Positions 9,498 through 18,283 of a stretch of 64,000 nt of DNA are shown piece after piece. Location of the stretch: the NCBI GenBank assembly GCA_047602125.1, contig JASGIB010000001.1, positions 2,294,001 to 2,358,000 on the forward strand, in the 5' to 3' direction. Made by a program: the position numbers and the translations under genes. The notes beneath the pieces are model-generated. The model was not told the origin of the DNA. It saw only the letters and a list, made by a program, of their open reading frames with translations, and did no database searches. Positions within the stretch are counted from its first letter, which is position 1; every line of letters starts with the position of its first letter. This stretch comes from Pseudoluteimonas sp047602125. GTDB lineage: Bacteria > Pseudomonadota > Gammaproteobacteria > Xanthomonadales > Xanthomonadaceae.

Positions 9498-10331
9498 CTA
9501 GTCGAACGCCTTGGCGTATCCGCTGGAGACGATGGTCTTCTGCAAGGGTTCGACCAGCTTGACGTTGCCGGCGACGACCTGGCGGCCGCGCGCTTCGGCG
9601 ATGTCCATGCGCGTCGGTCCGTTGCCGCGGAAATCGCAGACGCGGCCACCGGCCTCGCGCACCAGCAGCACGCCGGCGGCGATGTCCCAGGGCTGCACGC
9701 CGGCTTCGAAATAACCGTCGAAGCGGCCGCAGGCGACGTAGGCGAGGTCGAGCGCGGCGGAGCCGGTGCGGCGCACGTCCTCGGCCTGTTCGAGCAATGC
9801 GTTCAGGCAATCGAGTTGCGGTTTCGCACGCGCGCGTTCGCGCGGCGGGAAGCCGGTGCAGAGCAGGGCGCCCTCGAGGTCGCGGCGCTCGCTCACGCGG
9901 ATGCGCTTGTCCTCGAGCACCGCGCCGCCGCCCTTCGAGGCGACGAACAGTTCGTTGCGCAACGGATCGAACACCACGCCGTGCAGCGGCTCGCCGTTGT
10001 CGACCAGGGCGATGGACACGCACCAGTGCGGGATGCCGCGCAGGTAGTTGCTGGTGCCGTCGAGCGGATCGACGACCCAGGTGAACCTGGCCTTCTTGCC
10101 GCCGCGCGCGGGCTGGTGCCCGCCTTCCTCGCCGAGCACCGCGTATTCGGGGCCGGCCTTGCGCAATTCCTTGACGATCTCGGCCTCGGCTAGGCCGTCC
10201 ACTTCGCTGGCGTAGTCCATGCGCTGCTTCTCGACCACGTTCAGCGCATCGAGCTTGTGCATGTTCCGCAGCAGCACGTTGCCGCCGGCACGGGCCGCCC
10301 GGATCATCAGCGTGACGGCGGGTTTCTGCAT
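9498..10331 (-). CDS. suhB: Inositol monophosphatase family protein SuhB
   Basis: A 277-residue Mg-dependent phosphatase of the IMPase fold. The metal-binding motifs are GEEGG (about 69-73), WVVDPLDGTSNY (about 84-95) and PWDIAAGVLLVREAGG (about 214-229). The usual first motif is GEESG; here Gly replaces Ser, which is seen in SuhB proteins. SuhB hydrolyses inositol-1-phosphate and in E. coli also joins ribosomal RNA antitermination complexes. It is divergent from trmJ across 89 bp, a common arrangement in this group. Confidence 0.92.
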   Translation of the reverse strand: MQKPAVTLMIRAARAGGNVLLRNMHKLDALNVVEKQRMDYASEVDGLAEAEIVKELRKAGPEYAVLGEEGGHQPARGGKKARFTWVVDPLDGTSNYLRGIPHWCVSIALVDNGEPLHGVVFDPLRNELFVASKGGGAVLEDKRIRVSERRDLEGALLCTGFPPRERARAKPQLDCLNALLEQAEDVRRTGSAALDLAYVACGRFDGYFEAGVQPWDIAAGVLLVREAGGRVCDFRGNGPTRMDIAEARGRQVVAGNVKLVEPLQKTIVSSGYAKAFD

Positions 10332-10420
10332 GGAAACGGACCTCGGGACAGGCGGGCGGCGGGCGAATGCAAAGAACGGGCCGGCGCTGGGGCCGGGGCG
10401 CGGAGTTTACCATTCGCGCC

Positions 10421-11212
10421 ATGAGCGACGATTCGAAGGGGAGTTCCGGGGACGATCCCGGTTTCGATCGCGTGCGCATGGTGCTGGTCGGTACCCAGCA
10501 CCCCGGGAACATCGGTTCCGCGGCGCGCGCGCTGAAGACCATGGGCCTGTCGCGGCTGGTGCTGGTCGCGCCCGAACGCTTTCCGCACGCCGAAGCCGAT
10601 GCGCTCGCCGCCGGCGCGGGAGACGTGCTCGAAACCGCGCGCGTGCTCGCCGATCCGGCCGAGGCGGTGGCCGATTGCCGGCTGGTGCTCGGCTGCACCG
10701 CGCGCGATCGGCGCATCGCCTTGCCGATGCTGTCGCCGCGCGAAGCAGCGGCACGGGTCGCGGCGGTGGCGAACGCGGGCGGCGAAATCGCGCTGCTGTT
10801 CGGGCGCGAACGCACCGGGCTGGACAACGCCGAGCTGCAGCTCTGCCACGCCGCAGTGCACATTCCCGCGAATCCCGGCTACAGCTCGCTGAACCTGGCC
10901 GCGGCGGTGCAGGTGCTGGCCTACGAACTGCGCCTGGCCTTGCTCGCGCCGCCAGCGGGCAGCGAGGTAGCGGCTGGCGAGGAAGGGCAGGGCGAACCGC
11001 CCGCGAACCATGCCCAGCTCGAGGGACTGTTCGCGCAACTGGCCGAAACCCTCGACGCCATCGACTTCCACAAGGGTCGGGCGCCGGAATCGGCGATGCG
11101 GAAACTGCGACGACTGTTCCTGCGCGCCGGCCTGGACGAACGCGAGGTGCGCCTGCTGCGCGGCGTGCTGGCCGATGCCCAGCGCATGGCCAGGCTCGCG
11201 TCCGGGCGCTGA
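10421..11212 (+). CDS. trmJ: tRNA (cytidine/uridine-2'-O)-methyltransferase TrmJ
   Basis: A 263-residue SPOUT methyltransferase that 2'-O-methylates position 32 of several tRNAs using SAM. The three SPOUT motifs are visible: VRMVLVGTQHPGNIGSAARALKTMG near the N terminus, IALLFGRERTGLDNAEL in the middle and IPANPGYSSLNLAAAVQVLAYELR, which forms the trefoil knot. The C-terminal IDFHKGRAPESAMRKLRRLF is typical of TrmJ as opposed to TrmL. An upstream in-frame ATG would add 18 residues unlike the family, so I start at 10421. Confidence 0.92.
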   Translation: MSDDSKGSSGDDPGFDRVRMVLVGTQHPGNIGSAARALKTMGLSRLVLVAPERFPHAEADALAAGAGDVLETARVLADPAEAVADCRLVLGCTARDRRIALPMLSPREAAARVAAVANAGGEIALLFGRERTGLDNAELQLCHAAVHIPANPGYSSLNLAAAVQVLAYELRLALLAPPAGSEVAAGEEGQGEPPANHAQLEGLFAQLAETLDAIDFHKGRAPESAMRKLRRLFLRAGLDEREVRLLRGVLADAQRMARLASGR

Positions 11213-11284
11213 GCGTCCTCGCGCCCGCGCCGGCTTTCCGCTAGGCTCGCTGCTGTCTTTCGCCCTGAACGCCGAAGCAGCCGA

Positions 11285-12202
11285 ATGTCCCTCCGAGTCC
11301 TCGCCTTGCTTGGCTGCCTGCTGGCGTGCTGGGCGAAACCCGCGATGGCGTCGAGCGACGATCCGCACGTGCTCGTGCTCGGCCGCATCAGCGACGACCC
11401 CAAGAGCCATTACGAACAGCTCAAGCCGCTGCTCGACTACATCGTCCCGCGCATGGCCGACCTCGGCATCCGCAAGGGCGAGATCCTGATGGCCCAGAAC
11501 CTGCAGCAGATGGGCAGCTACCTGCGCCGCGGGCGCGTGGACTGGGTCAGCGAAACCTCGGCCAGCGGCATGTGGCTCGAAGCGCGCGCGGGCGCGGTGC
11601 CGCTGCTGCTCACCGAACGCTTCGGCAACGGCACCTACCACACGGTGTTCTTCGCCCGCCGCGATGCCGGCATCCGCGGCATCGACGGCCTGCGCGGGCA
11701 CAGCATCGCCTTCCAGAACACTTCGTCGACGACGGCCTACTTCGTGCCCGCGATGCAGCTGCTCGAACGCGGCGAATCGCTGACCCTGCTGCTCTCGCCG
11801 CACGACCGGCCCGACCGCGGCACCGTGGGCTACCTGTTCGCCGGCTCGGAACGCAACATCGCGACCTGGGTGCAGAAGGGCCTGGTCGACGTCGGCGCGA
11901 TCAGCAACACCGACTGGGACAATCCGCAACTGGTGCCGCCCGCGTTCCGCCCCGACCTCAAGGTGATCGGGACGACGCCCGAGTATCCGCGCGCGCTGGA
12001 AATGGTCCGCGGCGGGCTCGACGAACGCATCCGCGAACGCCTGCGCAAGCTGCTGGTCGAGGCCGCGTCCGATCCCGACGCCAGCGTCGCGCTCGCGCAG
12101 TACTTCCACACCACCGGCTTCGCGCCCATCGATGCGGGCACGAAGGCCACCCTGCGCGAACTGCAGCGCGGCGTGCTGCAGGTCAAGGACGAGGTGGAAT
12201 GA
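11285..12202 (+). CDS. PhnD-like periplasmic substrate-binding protein
   Basis: A 305-residue secreted protein with a signal peptide (residues 1-22, ending AMA). The mature part is a type II periplasmic binding fold of the phosphate/phosphite/phosphonate (PhnD) class: YEQLKPLLDYIVPRM, VDWVSETSASGMWLEAR, YHTVFFARRDAGIRGIDGLRG and the hinge region SIAFQNTSSTTAYFVPA. No ABC permease or ATPase gene is nearby. Instead its stop overlaps the start of a membrane GGDEF/EAL protein. I infer that it is a sensory ligand-binding partner of that receptor, not a transporter subunit. The ligand is unknown. Confidence 0.85.
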   Translation: MSLRVLALLGCLLACWAKPAMASSDDPHVLVLGRISDDPKSHYEQLKPLLDYIVPRMADLGIRKGEILMAQNLQQMGSYLRRGRVDWVSETSASGMWLEARAGAVPLLLTERFGNGTYHTVFFARRDAGIRGIDGLRGHSIAFQNTSSTTAYFVPAMQLLERGESLTLLLSPHDRPDRGTVGYLFAGSERNIATWVQKGLVDVGAISNTDWDNPQLVPPAFRPDLKVIGTTPEYPRALEMVRGGLDERIRERLRKLLVEAASDPDASVALAQYFHTTGFAPIDAGTKATLRELQRGVLQVKDEVE

Positions 12203-14340
12203 ATCCCCGGTTCGGCCTGCAGGCCAGGTTCCTCGTCATGGTCGCGATTTCCCTGGCGCTCGTGGCCGCGGCGCTGGGCGTGCTGCTGCTGCGCCAGAAC
12301 GCGACCCAGGGCGAGATCTTGGCGCAGAGCGGCAACGAGATCCACGAAATGGTCTCGGGCAGCCTGCGCAGCCGCGGCGAAAGCACGGTGTCGCAGGCCG
12401 CGGATTCGCTGGTCAACCCGGTGTACTACTTCGACCTCGAGGCGATCGGGCGCACCGCGCGCGCATTGCTGCAGCAGCCGAACGTGGACTACGTGATCGT
12501 GTACGACGGCGACGGCAACGTGCTCCACGACGGTTCGGCCGACATCCCGACCTTCGGCCAGCCGATGCGCGATCCGCTCGCCTACGAAGCCAGGGCGGCG
12601 GAAGGCCTGCACGTGCAGCAAACCGACGACGTGCTGGAGGTCTCGGCCCCGCTGCGACTCGGCCAGCAACGCATCGGCGGTCTGCGCGTGGGCTATTCGC
12701 TGGCCGGGTTGCGCGCGGCCGAAGCCTCGTCGTCGAAGCGGCTCGGCGAGCGCCTGCGCGAAATCAATTCCCGCCACGTCGCGTTCGTGGGCGCCATCCT
12801 CGGCCTGCTGCTGTTGCTCGCGGCGCTCGTCGGGCTGATGGTGCAGCGCCTGCTGATTGCGCCGATCCGCTCGTTGGCGCTCGCCGCCCAGGACATCGAG
12901 CGCGGCAATTACGGCACCAGCATCGCCGACAGCGGCCGCAACGACGAGATCGGCGAGTTGATGCGCGCGTTCAGGCGCATGGGTGCGGCGATCGAACGCC
13001 ACGACCGCGACACCCGGCGCATGGCCTATACCGACCCGCTGACCGGGTTGGCCAACCGGCTCGCATTCCGCGAGATGCTCGACGGAAGCCTCACCCGCCT
13101 GCGCGGCAGCGGCCAGCAGCTGTTGTTGCTGTTCGCCGACATCGACGATTTCAAGCGCGTCAACGACACCCTCGGCCACGACGCGGGCGACGAGGCGCTG
13201 GTCGCGTTCTCCGAACGCATCCGCGTGGTCGCGGACCAACAGGCCGGCGAGGCGGCGCAGGTGGCGCGGCTGGGCGGCGACGAATTCGTGGTGATGGTGC
13301 AATCCGGTTCGGGCGATCCGCGCGAAGAAGCGGCGAGGCTGGGTGCGCGCATCGTCGCCGAGATCGGCAGACCGATCTCGATGCAGGGTCGCGAGGTGTT
13401 CCTCGGCACGTCCATCGGCATCACCGTCTTCCCCGAGGACGCGGCCGACAGCACCACCCTGATGAAGAACGCGGACATCGCCATGTACCAGGCGAAGGTC
13501 GCGGGCAAGAACTGCTACCGCTTCTACAACCGCACGATGGAACAGGCGGTGGCGCGGCGGATGCGCCTCGAACAGGACCTGCACGGCGCCTGGGACCGAG
13601 GCGAGCTCGGTCTGGTGTACCAGCCCGTGTACGACCTCGCCAATCACAGGCTGGTCGGCGCCGAGGCATTGCTGCGCTGGCGCCATCCCGAGCACGGGGA
13701 CGTGGCGCCCGCGGTATTCGTGGACGTGGCCGAGCAGCGCGGTCTGATCGAGGAAATCGGCAGCGAAGTGCTGCGCCAAGCGATCCAGGACGCCGCGCAG
13801 TGGTTGCCGCTGTCGCCGGGGGCGCCGCCGTTCGTGTCGGTCAACGTCTCGCCCTGGCAGTTGCGCGACAGCACGCTCACGGAACTGGTCGCGGGCGCGC
13901 TGAAGACCTCGACGCTGCCGCCGGAATTCCTGCACCTGGAACTGACCGAGACCGCGGTGATCGGCGACGAGCCGCGCGCGCGCGGCGTGCTGGCCTCGCT
14001 GCGCGAGCTCGGCGTGCGCGTCTGGCTGGACGATTTCGGCACAGGTTTCTCCGGGCTCAGCCACCTGCGCCGGATGGCGGTGGACGGGGTCAAGATCGAC
14101 CGCAGCTTCATCGCCGACGTGCTCGACGACCCGGACGACCTTGCGCTCGCCACCGCGATCATCGCGATGGCGCATTCGCTGGGCATGACCGTGGTGGCGG
14201 AAGGGGTGGAACAGGAAGGCCAGTACGCGCTGCTGCGCGAACGCGGCTGCGACCTCGCGCAGGGCTTCTGGCTGGGCCATCCCGTCGCCGCGGCCGAATT
14301 CGCCGACCTGCTGCGGCGGCAGGGTCCCGCAGCGGGCTAG
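12199..14340 (+). CDS. Membrane GGDEF/EAL bifunctional c-di-GMP protein
   Basis: A 713-residue protein. Membrane segment 1 is at about residues 12-33, a periplasmic sensor region runs to about 190, membrane segment 2 is at about 195-217, and a HAMP linker follows. GGDEF (motif 359-363, intact) and EAL (motif 489-491, EALLRW, with DDFGTGFSGLSHL later) are both complete, so cyclase and phosphodiesterase activity are both possible. There is no RxxD inhibitory site in the usual place before GGDEF. The ATG overlaps the stop of the PhnD-like gene. By analogy with the NspS-MbaA pair of Vibrio cholerae, the binding protein probably signals through its periplasmic domain. Confidence 0.93.
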   Translation: MNPRFGLQARFLVMVAISLALVAAALGVLLLRQNATQGEILAQSGNEIHEMVSGSLRSRGESTVSQAADSLVNPVYYFDLEAIGRTARALLQQPNVDYVIVYDGDGNVLHDGSADIPTFGQPMRDPLAYEARAAEGLHVQQTDDVLEVSAPLRLGQQRIGGLRVGYSLAGLRAAEASSSKRLGERLREINSRHVAFVGAILGLLLLLAALVGLMVQRLLIAPIRSLALAAQDIERGNYGTSIADSGRNDEIGELMRAFRRMGAAIERHDRDTRRMAYTDPLTGLANRLAFREMLDGSLTRLRGSGQQLLLLFADIDDFKRVNDTLGHDAGDEALVAFSERIRVVADQQAGEAAQVARLGGDEFVVMVQSGSGDPREEAARLGARIVAEIGRPISMQGREVFLGTSIGITVFPEDAADSTTLMKNADIAMYQAKVAGKNCYRFYNRTMEQAVARRMRLEQDLHGAWDRGELGLVYQPVYDLANHRLVGAEALLRWRHPEHGDVAPAVFVDVAEQRGLIEEIGSEVLRQAIQDAAQWLPLSPGAPPFVSVNVSPWQLRDSTLTELVAGALKTSTLPPEFLHLELTETAVIGDEPRARGVLASLRELGVRVWLDDFGTGFSGLSHLRRMAVDGVKIDRSFIADVLDDPDDLALATAIIAMAHSLGMTVVAEGVEQEGQYALLRERGCDLAQGFWLGHPVAAAEFADLLRRQGPAAG

Positions 14341-14984
14341 GAAATCCCGAGCGACTGCAGCCAGTGCAGCGCCTCGGCCACCAGCGTGCCCGACAGCACG
14401 CCCGAGACCGCGACCGCGATGCCGGTCGCCAACCACGCCAGCAACATCAATGCACCGTCGCGCTCGAGCAGGGCCAGCGCGAACGCCAACGCCAGCGCGC
14501 CGAACAGGAAATTGGTGAACGGCAGCGGCAGCGTGGTCAGCGCGCCCAGCAGTACCAGCAGCAGGCCGGTGAGCACGCTCATCGCGCGATGGTCCAGCAC
14601 CCAGGTCATGCGCGGGCGGATCAGGTGCTCCAGCCGCGCCAGCCATGGCGACAGGCGGCGGTCGAAGCGCGCCATCGCTTCGCGCCGCGGGCCGCGCCGG
14701 GCGAGGAAGCCGGGCAGCCATGGCCGCCGCAGGCCGACCAGCAATTGCAGCCCGATCAGCAGCATCAGCGGGCCGGCGATCGCGCCGCCGCCCGGGATCG
14801 GGATGAAGGCGGGCAACGCCGACACGAACAGCAGCATGCCGAACGCGCGTTTCCCCAGCCCGGAGAGCAGTTCGTCGAGCCGCAGGATTTGCGCCGGGTC
14901 GCCCTGGCCGAAACGATCGAGGATCGCGCGGGTGCCGTGTTCGCGAACGCGCGGTTGCGGATCAGGCGTCGTCGGCATGCGCAT
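14337..14984 (-). CDS. exoD: Exopolysaccharide synthesis ExoD family membrane protein
   Basis: A 215-residue protein matching ExoD: ILRLDELLSGLGKRAFGMLLF, then LPAFIPIPGGGAIAGPLMLLIG, a basic loop and two C-terminal hydrophobic hairpins. ExoD was named from Sinorhizobium exopolysaccharide mutants; its biochemical role is unsettled. Its stop and that of the GGDEF/EAL gene both lie in one CTAG at 14337-14340. The start overlaps the 3' end of the upstream CNNM/CBS gene; ATG 14978 is an alternative six bases downstream. Confidence 0.85.
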   Translation of the reverse strand: MRMPTTPDPQPRVREHGTRAILDRFGQGDPAQILRLDELLSGLGKRAFGMLLFVSALPAFIPIPGGGAIAGPLMLLIGLQLLVGLRRPWLPGFLARRGPRREAMARFDRRLSPWLARLEHLIRPRMTWVLDHRAMSVLTGLLLVLLGALTTLPLPFTNFLFGALALAFALALLERDGALMLLAWLATGIAVAVSGVLSGTLVAEALHWLQSLGIS

Positions 14985-16269
14985 CCTGCGCGATGCGCTG
15001 CAGCAGCAGCTTGTCGATGCGCGGCCCGTCGAGGTCGACGACCTCGATCCGCCAGCCGTTCCAGTCGAAATGCTCGCCGACGCGCGGTATGCGGCCGAAA
15101 TGCGCGATCAGCACGCCAGCGGCGGTGTGGAAATCGTGCTCATCCTCGCCCGGCAGCGCGCCGCCGCCGAGCAGTTCGCGCAGTTCCTCCAGCGGCAGGC
15201 CGCCGTCGACCAGCAGCGAACCGTCCTCGCGTTCCACCACCAGCGGATCGGCGTCCTGGTTCTCGCCGGACTGGATGCGGCCGATCACCGCGCCCATCAG
15301 GTCGTTGACCGTGACCATGCCGGTGACGTCGCCGTATTCGTCGACCACCATCGCCAGCGATTGCTGTTCCTCGCGGAAGATCTCCAGCAACTTCAGCGCA
15401 TGGGTGGATTCGGAAACGAACAGCGCCGGGCGCAGTTCGCGGAACAATTCGGGCGCATGCCCCTCGAGGCCGCCGATCAGCGACTTCACCTCGAGCACGC
15501 CGAGCACGTCGGCATCGCTGCCGCGGTAGACGGGGTAGCGGGAATAAGGCGTCGCGCGCATCTCGGCGAGGTTTTCCTCCGCGCTCGCCCCGGCATCGAG
15601 CCAGACGATGCGGGTGCGCGGCGTCATCAGGCTCTCCGCGGTGCGGTCGCCCAGGCGCATTACCCGGTTCATCATGTTGCGTTCGTCGTCGTCGATCACG
15701 CCCTGCTCGTGGCTTTCGCTCACCAGCATGCGGATCTCCTCCTCCGTCACCTGCGCCGCGCCGCCTTCGTCCAGGCGCAGCAGGCGCATCACCGTGCGCG
15801 TGCCGTACGACAGCGCCGCCACGAAGGGCTTGGCCACGGTCGCGAAGAAGCCCATCGGCAGCGCCACCAGGCAGGCGATCGGTTCCGGGCGCAGGGTGCC
15901 GATGCGCTTGGGCACCAGTTCCCCGAACAGGCCGAGCGAGAACAGCGTCACCAGGAAGCCGGCGACGAAGCCGATGCGATGCGCGTACGCGGCGAGGACA
16001 TCGACGCGCGAAACCCATTCGGCGATCTTGTCGCCCATCGATTCGCCGCCGAAATAGCCGATCAGCAGGCTGAGCAGGCTGATCCAGAGTTGCACCGCGG
16101 ACAGGAAGCCCTCGGGGTGCTCGGCCAGGGCCAGCGCCTTGCGCGCCCCGCGGCCGTTCGCCGCCAGTTGCTTGAGGCGGCTCTTGCGCGAGGTGAGCAC
16201 CGCCATCTCCGACATCGCGAAGAAGGCGTTGAACAGGATCAGCAGCAGGACGGTCAGCAGCTGCAGCAT
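14962..16269 (-). CDS. CNNM/CorC-type hemolysin family protein with CBS domains
   Basis: A 435-residue integral membrane protein. Residues 1 to about 195 form the CNNM/DUF21 membrane domain, with FNAFFAMSEMAVLTSRKSRL and LFSLGLFGELVPKRIG. A CBS pair follows (about 205-330, with MTPRTRIVWLD, YSRYPVYRG and MVVDEYGDVTGMVTVNDL). The C-terminal transporter-associated domain is at about 345-430 (VDGGLPLEELRELLG). Relatives export or sense Mg2+/Co2+; 'hemolysin' is a historical name. I chose ATG 16269 because upstream residues in the frame are low-complexity Pro/Arg. It is cotranscribed with exoD through a 23-bp overlap. Confidence 0.9.
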   Translation of the reverse strand: MLQLLTVLLLILFNAFFAMSEMAVLTSRKSRLKQLAANGRGARKALALAEHPEGFLSAVQLWISLLSLLIGYFGGESMGDKIAEWVSRVDVLAAYAHRIGFVAGFLVTLFSLGLFGELVPKRIGTLRPEPIACLVALPMGFFATVAKPFVAALSYGTRTVMRLLRLDEGGAAQVTEEEIRMLVSESHEQGVIDDDERNMMNRVMRLGDRTAESLMTPRTRIVWLDAGASAEENLAEMRATPYSRYPVYRGSDADVLGVLEVKSLIGGLEGHAPELFRELRPALFVSESTHALKLLEIFREEQQSLAMVVDEYGDVTGMVTVNDLMGAVIGRIQSGENQDADPLVVEREDGSLLVDGGLPLEELRELLGGGALPGEDEHDFHTAAGVLIAHFGRIPRVGEHFDWNGWRIEVVDLDGPRIDKLLLQRIAQDAHADDA

Positions 16270-16435
16270 GCGGACCGGTCCATGGCATGGAAGCGGGCGG
16301 CACCGGCCGGCGAGGCGGCGGGGCGGCGGGGCGGCGGCGGGCGGGTGTCGTCGTCCATAGGGTGCGCGGGGGCGCACGGGCATGATAGCAACCCGGCCCG
16401 CCCGGACCGCGCCGGATCGCGGGGTCGGCCGGGCG

Positions 16436-16454
16436 GGGTCATGAAAACGTCATA
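16436..16454 (+). promoter_or_regulatory. PHO-box-like site upstream of the phosphate operon
   Basis: Two GTCAT elements lie 11 bp apart with an A-rich centre (GTCAT-GAAAAC-GTCATA). This is the geometry of the PhoB box (CTGTCAT, AAAA, CTGTCAT); I count 14 of 19 positions matching the E. coli consensus. It lies 47 bp before the DUF47 gene, with CATAAT and CATACC as possible -10 elements. Control by PhoB is inferred. Confidence 0.5.
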
Positions 16455-16501
16455 ATCCCGCCATACCCTTGCCACCGTATTGCAACCTTCGGGCGTCCGC
16501 C

Positions 16502-17128
16502 ATGTTCTCCCTCCAGACGATCTTCGGTTCCGGCAAGCAGTTCTTCACCCTGCTGGACGAGGCGGCCGAGGCCGCGCACGACAGCACCCGGGCGCTGTAC
16601 GAAATGCTCAAGGACCCGGCGCGGAACGTGGCGCTGGACGCGTTCAAGCTGGCCCGCCAGCGCGAGCGCGTGGCCTCGGACAAGATCGGCAAGGCCCTGG
16701 TCGACAGCTTCATCACCCCGATCGAGCGCGAGGACATCGAATCGCTGTCCTCGGCGCTGTACAAGATCCCCAAGCAGGTCGAGCGCTTCGCCGACCGCTT
16801 CGCCCTGGCCCGCCACCGGCTGGATGGCATCGACTTCGCCCCGCGCGCGGCGATGCTGGAGAAGGCCGCCGGCGTGGTCGTGGAGATGGTGAAGGAGCTG
16901 CGGCTGATGCGGCTCGAGGAAATGAGCAAGCTCAACGAGCGCCTGCGCGTGCTCGAGGCCGAAGCCGACCGCCTGATCCTCGAACTGCACCGCGACATCT
17001 ATTCCGGCCGCCTCGACGCGGGCGAGATGTTCCTGCTCAAGGAGTTCTTCGAGATCCTGGAGAAGGCGATCGACCGCTGCCGCGAGGCGGGCGTGGTCGC
17101 CTACCAGATCGTGCTGAAGAACAGCTGA
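16502..17128 (+). CDS. DUF47 family PhoU-like phosphate transport accessory protein
   Basis: A 208-residue, all-helical cytoplasmic protein of the DUF47/TIGR00153 family (PhoU-like fold). It starts with MFSLQTIFGSGKQFFTLLDE and contains DKIGKALVDSFITPIEREDIE, where acidic residues can bind metal, as in PhoU. Such proteins are encoded directly before PiT transporters and are thought to regulate them. The pit gene begins 10 bp after its stop. The PHO-box-like site upstream suggests induction under phosphate limitation. Confidence 0.92.
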   Translation: MFSLQTIFGSGKQFFTLLDEAAEAAHDSTRALYEMLKDPARNVALDAFKLARQRERVASDKIGKALVDSFITPIEREDIESLSSALYKIPKQVERFADRFALARHRLDGIDFAPRAAMLEKAAGVVVEMVKELRLMRLEEMSKLNERLRVLEAEADRLILELHRDIYSGRLDAGEMFLLKEFFEILEKAIDRCREAGVVAYQIVLKNS

Positions 17129-17138
17129 GGCTCGCGCG

Positions 17139-18263
17139 ATGCTGACCCTCGTGCTGGTCGTGGTCGGGACCGCGCTCGTCTTCGAGTTCATCAACGGCTT
17201 CCACGACACCGCCAACTCCATCGCCGCCTCGGTCGCGACCAAGGTGCTCACGCCCGGACAGGCCGTGATCCTGGCGGCGGTGATGAACCTCGTCGGCGCG
17301 CTGACCGGCACGGCGGTCGCGGCGACGATCGCCACCGGCATCGTCAACACCGACGTGGTCGAGGCGACCTCGCAACTGGTGTTGTGCGCGCTGTCCGGTG
17401 CCATCGCCTGGAACCTGCTGACGTGGTGGTTCGGCCTGCCGTCTTCGTCTTCGCACGCGTTGATCGGCGGCCTGTGCGGCGCAGCGCTGTCGGCATCGCA
17501 CAACAACTGGCATTCGCTGATCTGGGCGCAGAGCGTCGGCGACTGGGCGCACAACAAGGGCCTGGTGTGGAAGGTGTTCTTCCCGATGGTGACCTCGCCG
17601 CTGGTCGGTTTCCTGCTCGGCATCACGCTGATGGTGCTGCTGTGGGCGCTGATCTCGGGCATGGAACGCGCGGGCGGCCCGCTGAAGCGGCTCGCGCGGC
17701 CGCGCTGGATCAATGCGATCTTCGGCAAGTTGCAGATCGTCTCCGCGGCCTACATGGGCTATGCGCACGGCCACAACGATGCGCAGAAGACCATGGGCGT
17801 GATCGCGCTGACGCTGTTCGGCGCGCAGGCCGCGGGTGCGTTCGACAACCTGCCGGCGTGGTTGTCGTTCCTGCACCCGGCCGCGGGCGCGGGCGAGAAG
17901 GACGTCGCCACCTGGATCGTCGTCACCTGCGCGCTGGTGATGGCCGCTGGCACCGCGTCGGGCGGCTGGCGCATCATCAAGACCCTGGGCCACAAGATGG
18001 TGAAGCTGCATCCGCTCGATGGTTTCGCGGTCGACACCAGTTCGGCCACGGTGCTGATGGCGGCCGCGCACTTCGGCATGCCGGTCTCGACCACGCACAC
18101 GGTTTCCACGGTGATCATGGGCGTGGGCTTCGCCAAGAACCCGCGCGCGCTCAAGCTCGGGGTGATCGAACGCATCGTGTGGGCGTGGATCCTCACCATC
18201 CCCGCCGCCGGTGGCGTCGCCTACGGGTTCTACAAGCTGTTCGAGGCGATGGGCTGGACTTGA
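17139..18263 (+). CDS. pit: Inorganic phosphate transporter, PiT family
   Basis: A 374-residue membrane protein with about ten hydrophobic spans. The duplicated PiT signature is visible: INGFHDTANSIAASVATKVL near the N terminus and GYAHGHNDAQKTMGVIALTL in the second half. PiT proteins move metal-phosphate complexes with protons. The phosphate-specific SSSHALIGG and STTHTVSTVIMGVG motifs are also present. It follows the DUF47 accessory gene by 10 bp and is probably cotranscribed with it. Confidence 0.93.
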   Translation: MLTLVLVVVGTALVFEFINGFHDTANSIAASVATKVLTPGQAVILAAVMNLVGALTGTAVAATIATGIVNTDVVEATSQLVLCALSGAIAWNLLTWWFGLPSSSSHALIGGLCGAALSASHNNWHSLIWAQSVGDWAHNKGLVWKVFFPMVTSPLVGFLLGITLMVLLWALISGMERAGGPLKRLARPRWINAIFGKLQIVSAAYMGYAHGHNDAQKTMGVIALTLFGAQAAGAFDNLPAWLSFLHPAAGAGEKDVATWIVVTCALVMAAGTASGGWRIIKTLGHKMVKLHPLDGFAVDTSSATVLMAAAHFGMPVSTTHTVSTVIMGVGFAKNPRALKLGVIERIVWAWILTIPAAGGVAYGFYKLFEAMGWT

Positions 18264-18283
18264 ACTGATCCTTGCAGGATTGT

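Noticed and set aside
11285..12202. A phosphonate ABC importer component
   Set aside because: No permease or ATPase gene is in the neighbourhood, and the gene overlaps a signalling protein gene.
12132..15308. A 1058-codon open frame overlapping the GGDEF/EAL gene and exoD
   Set aside because: It runs through the GGDEF/EAL gene in another frame and then opposite exoD and the CNNM gene. The product is an Arg/Ala-rich chain without recognisable domains.
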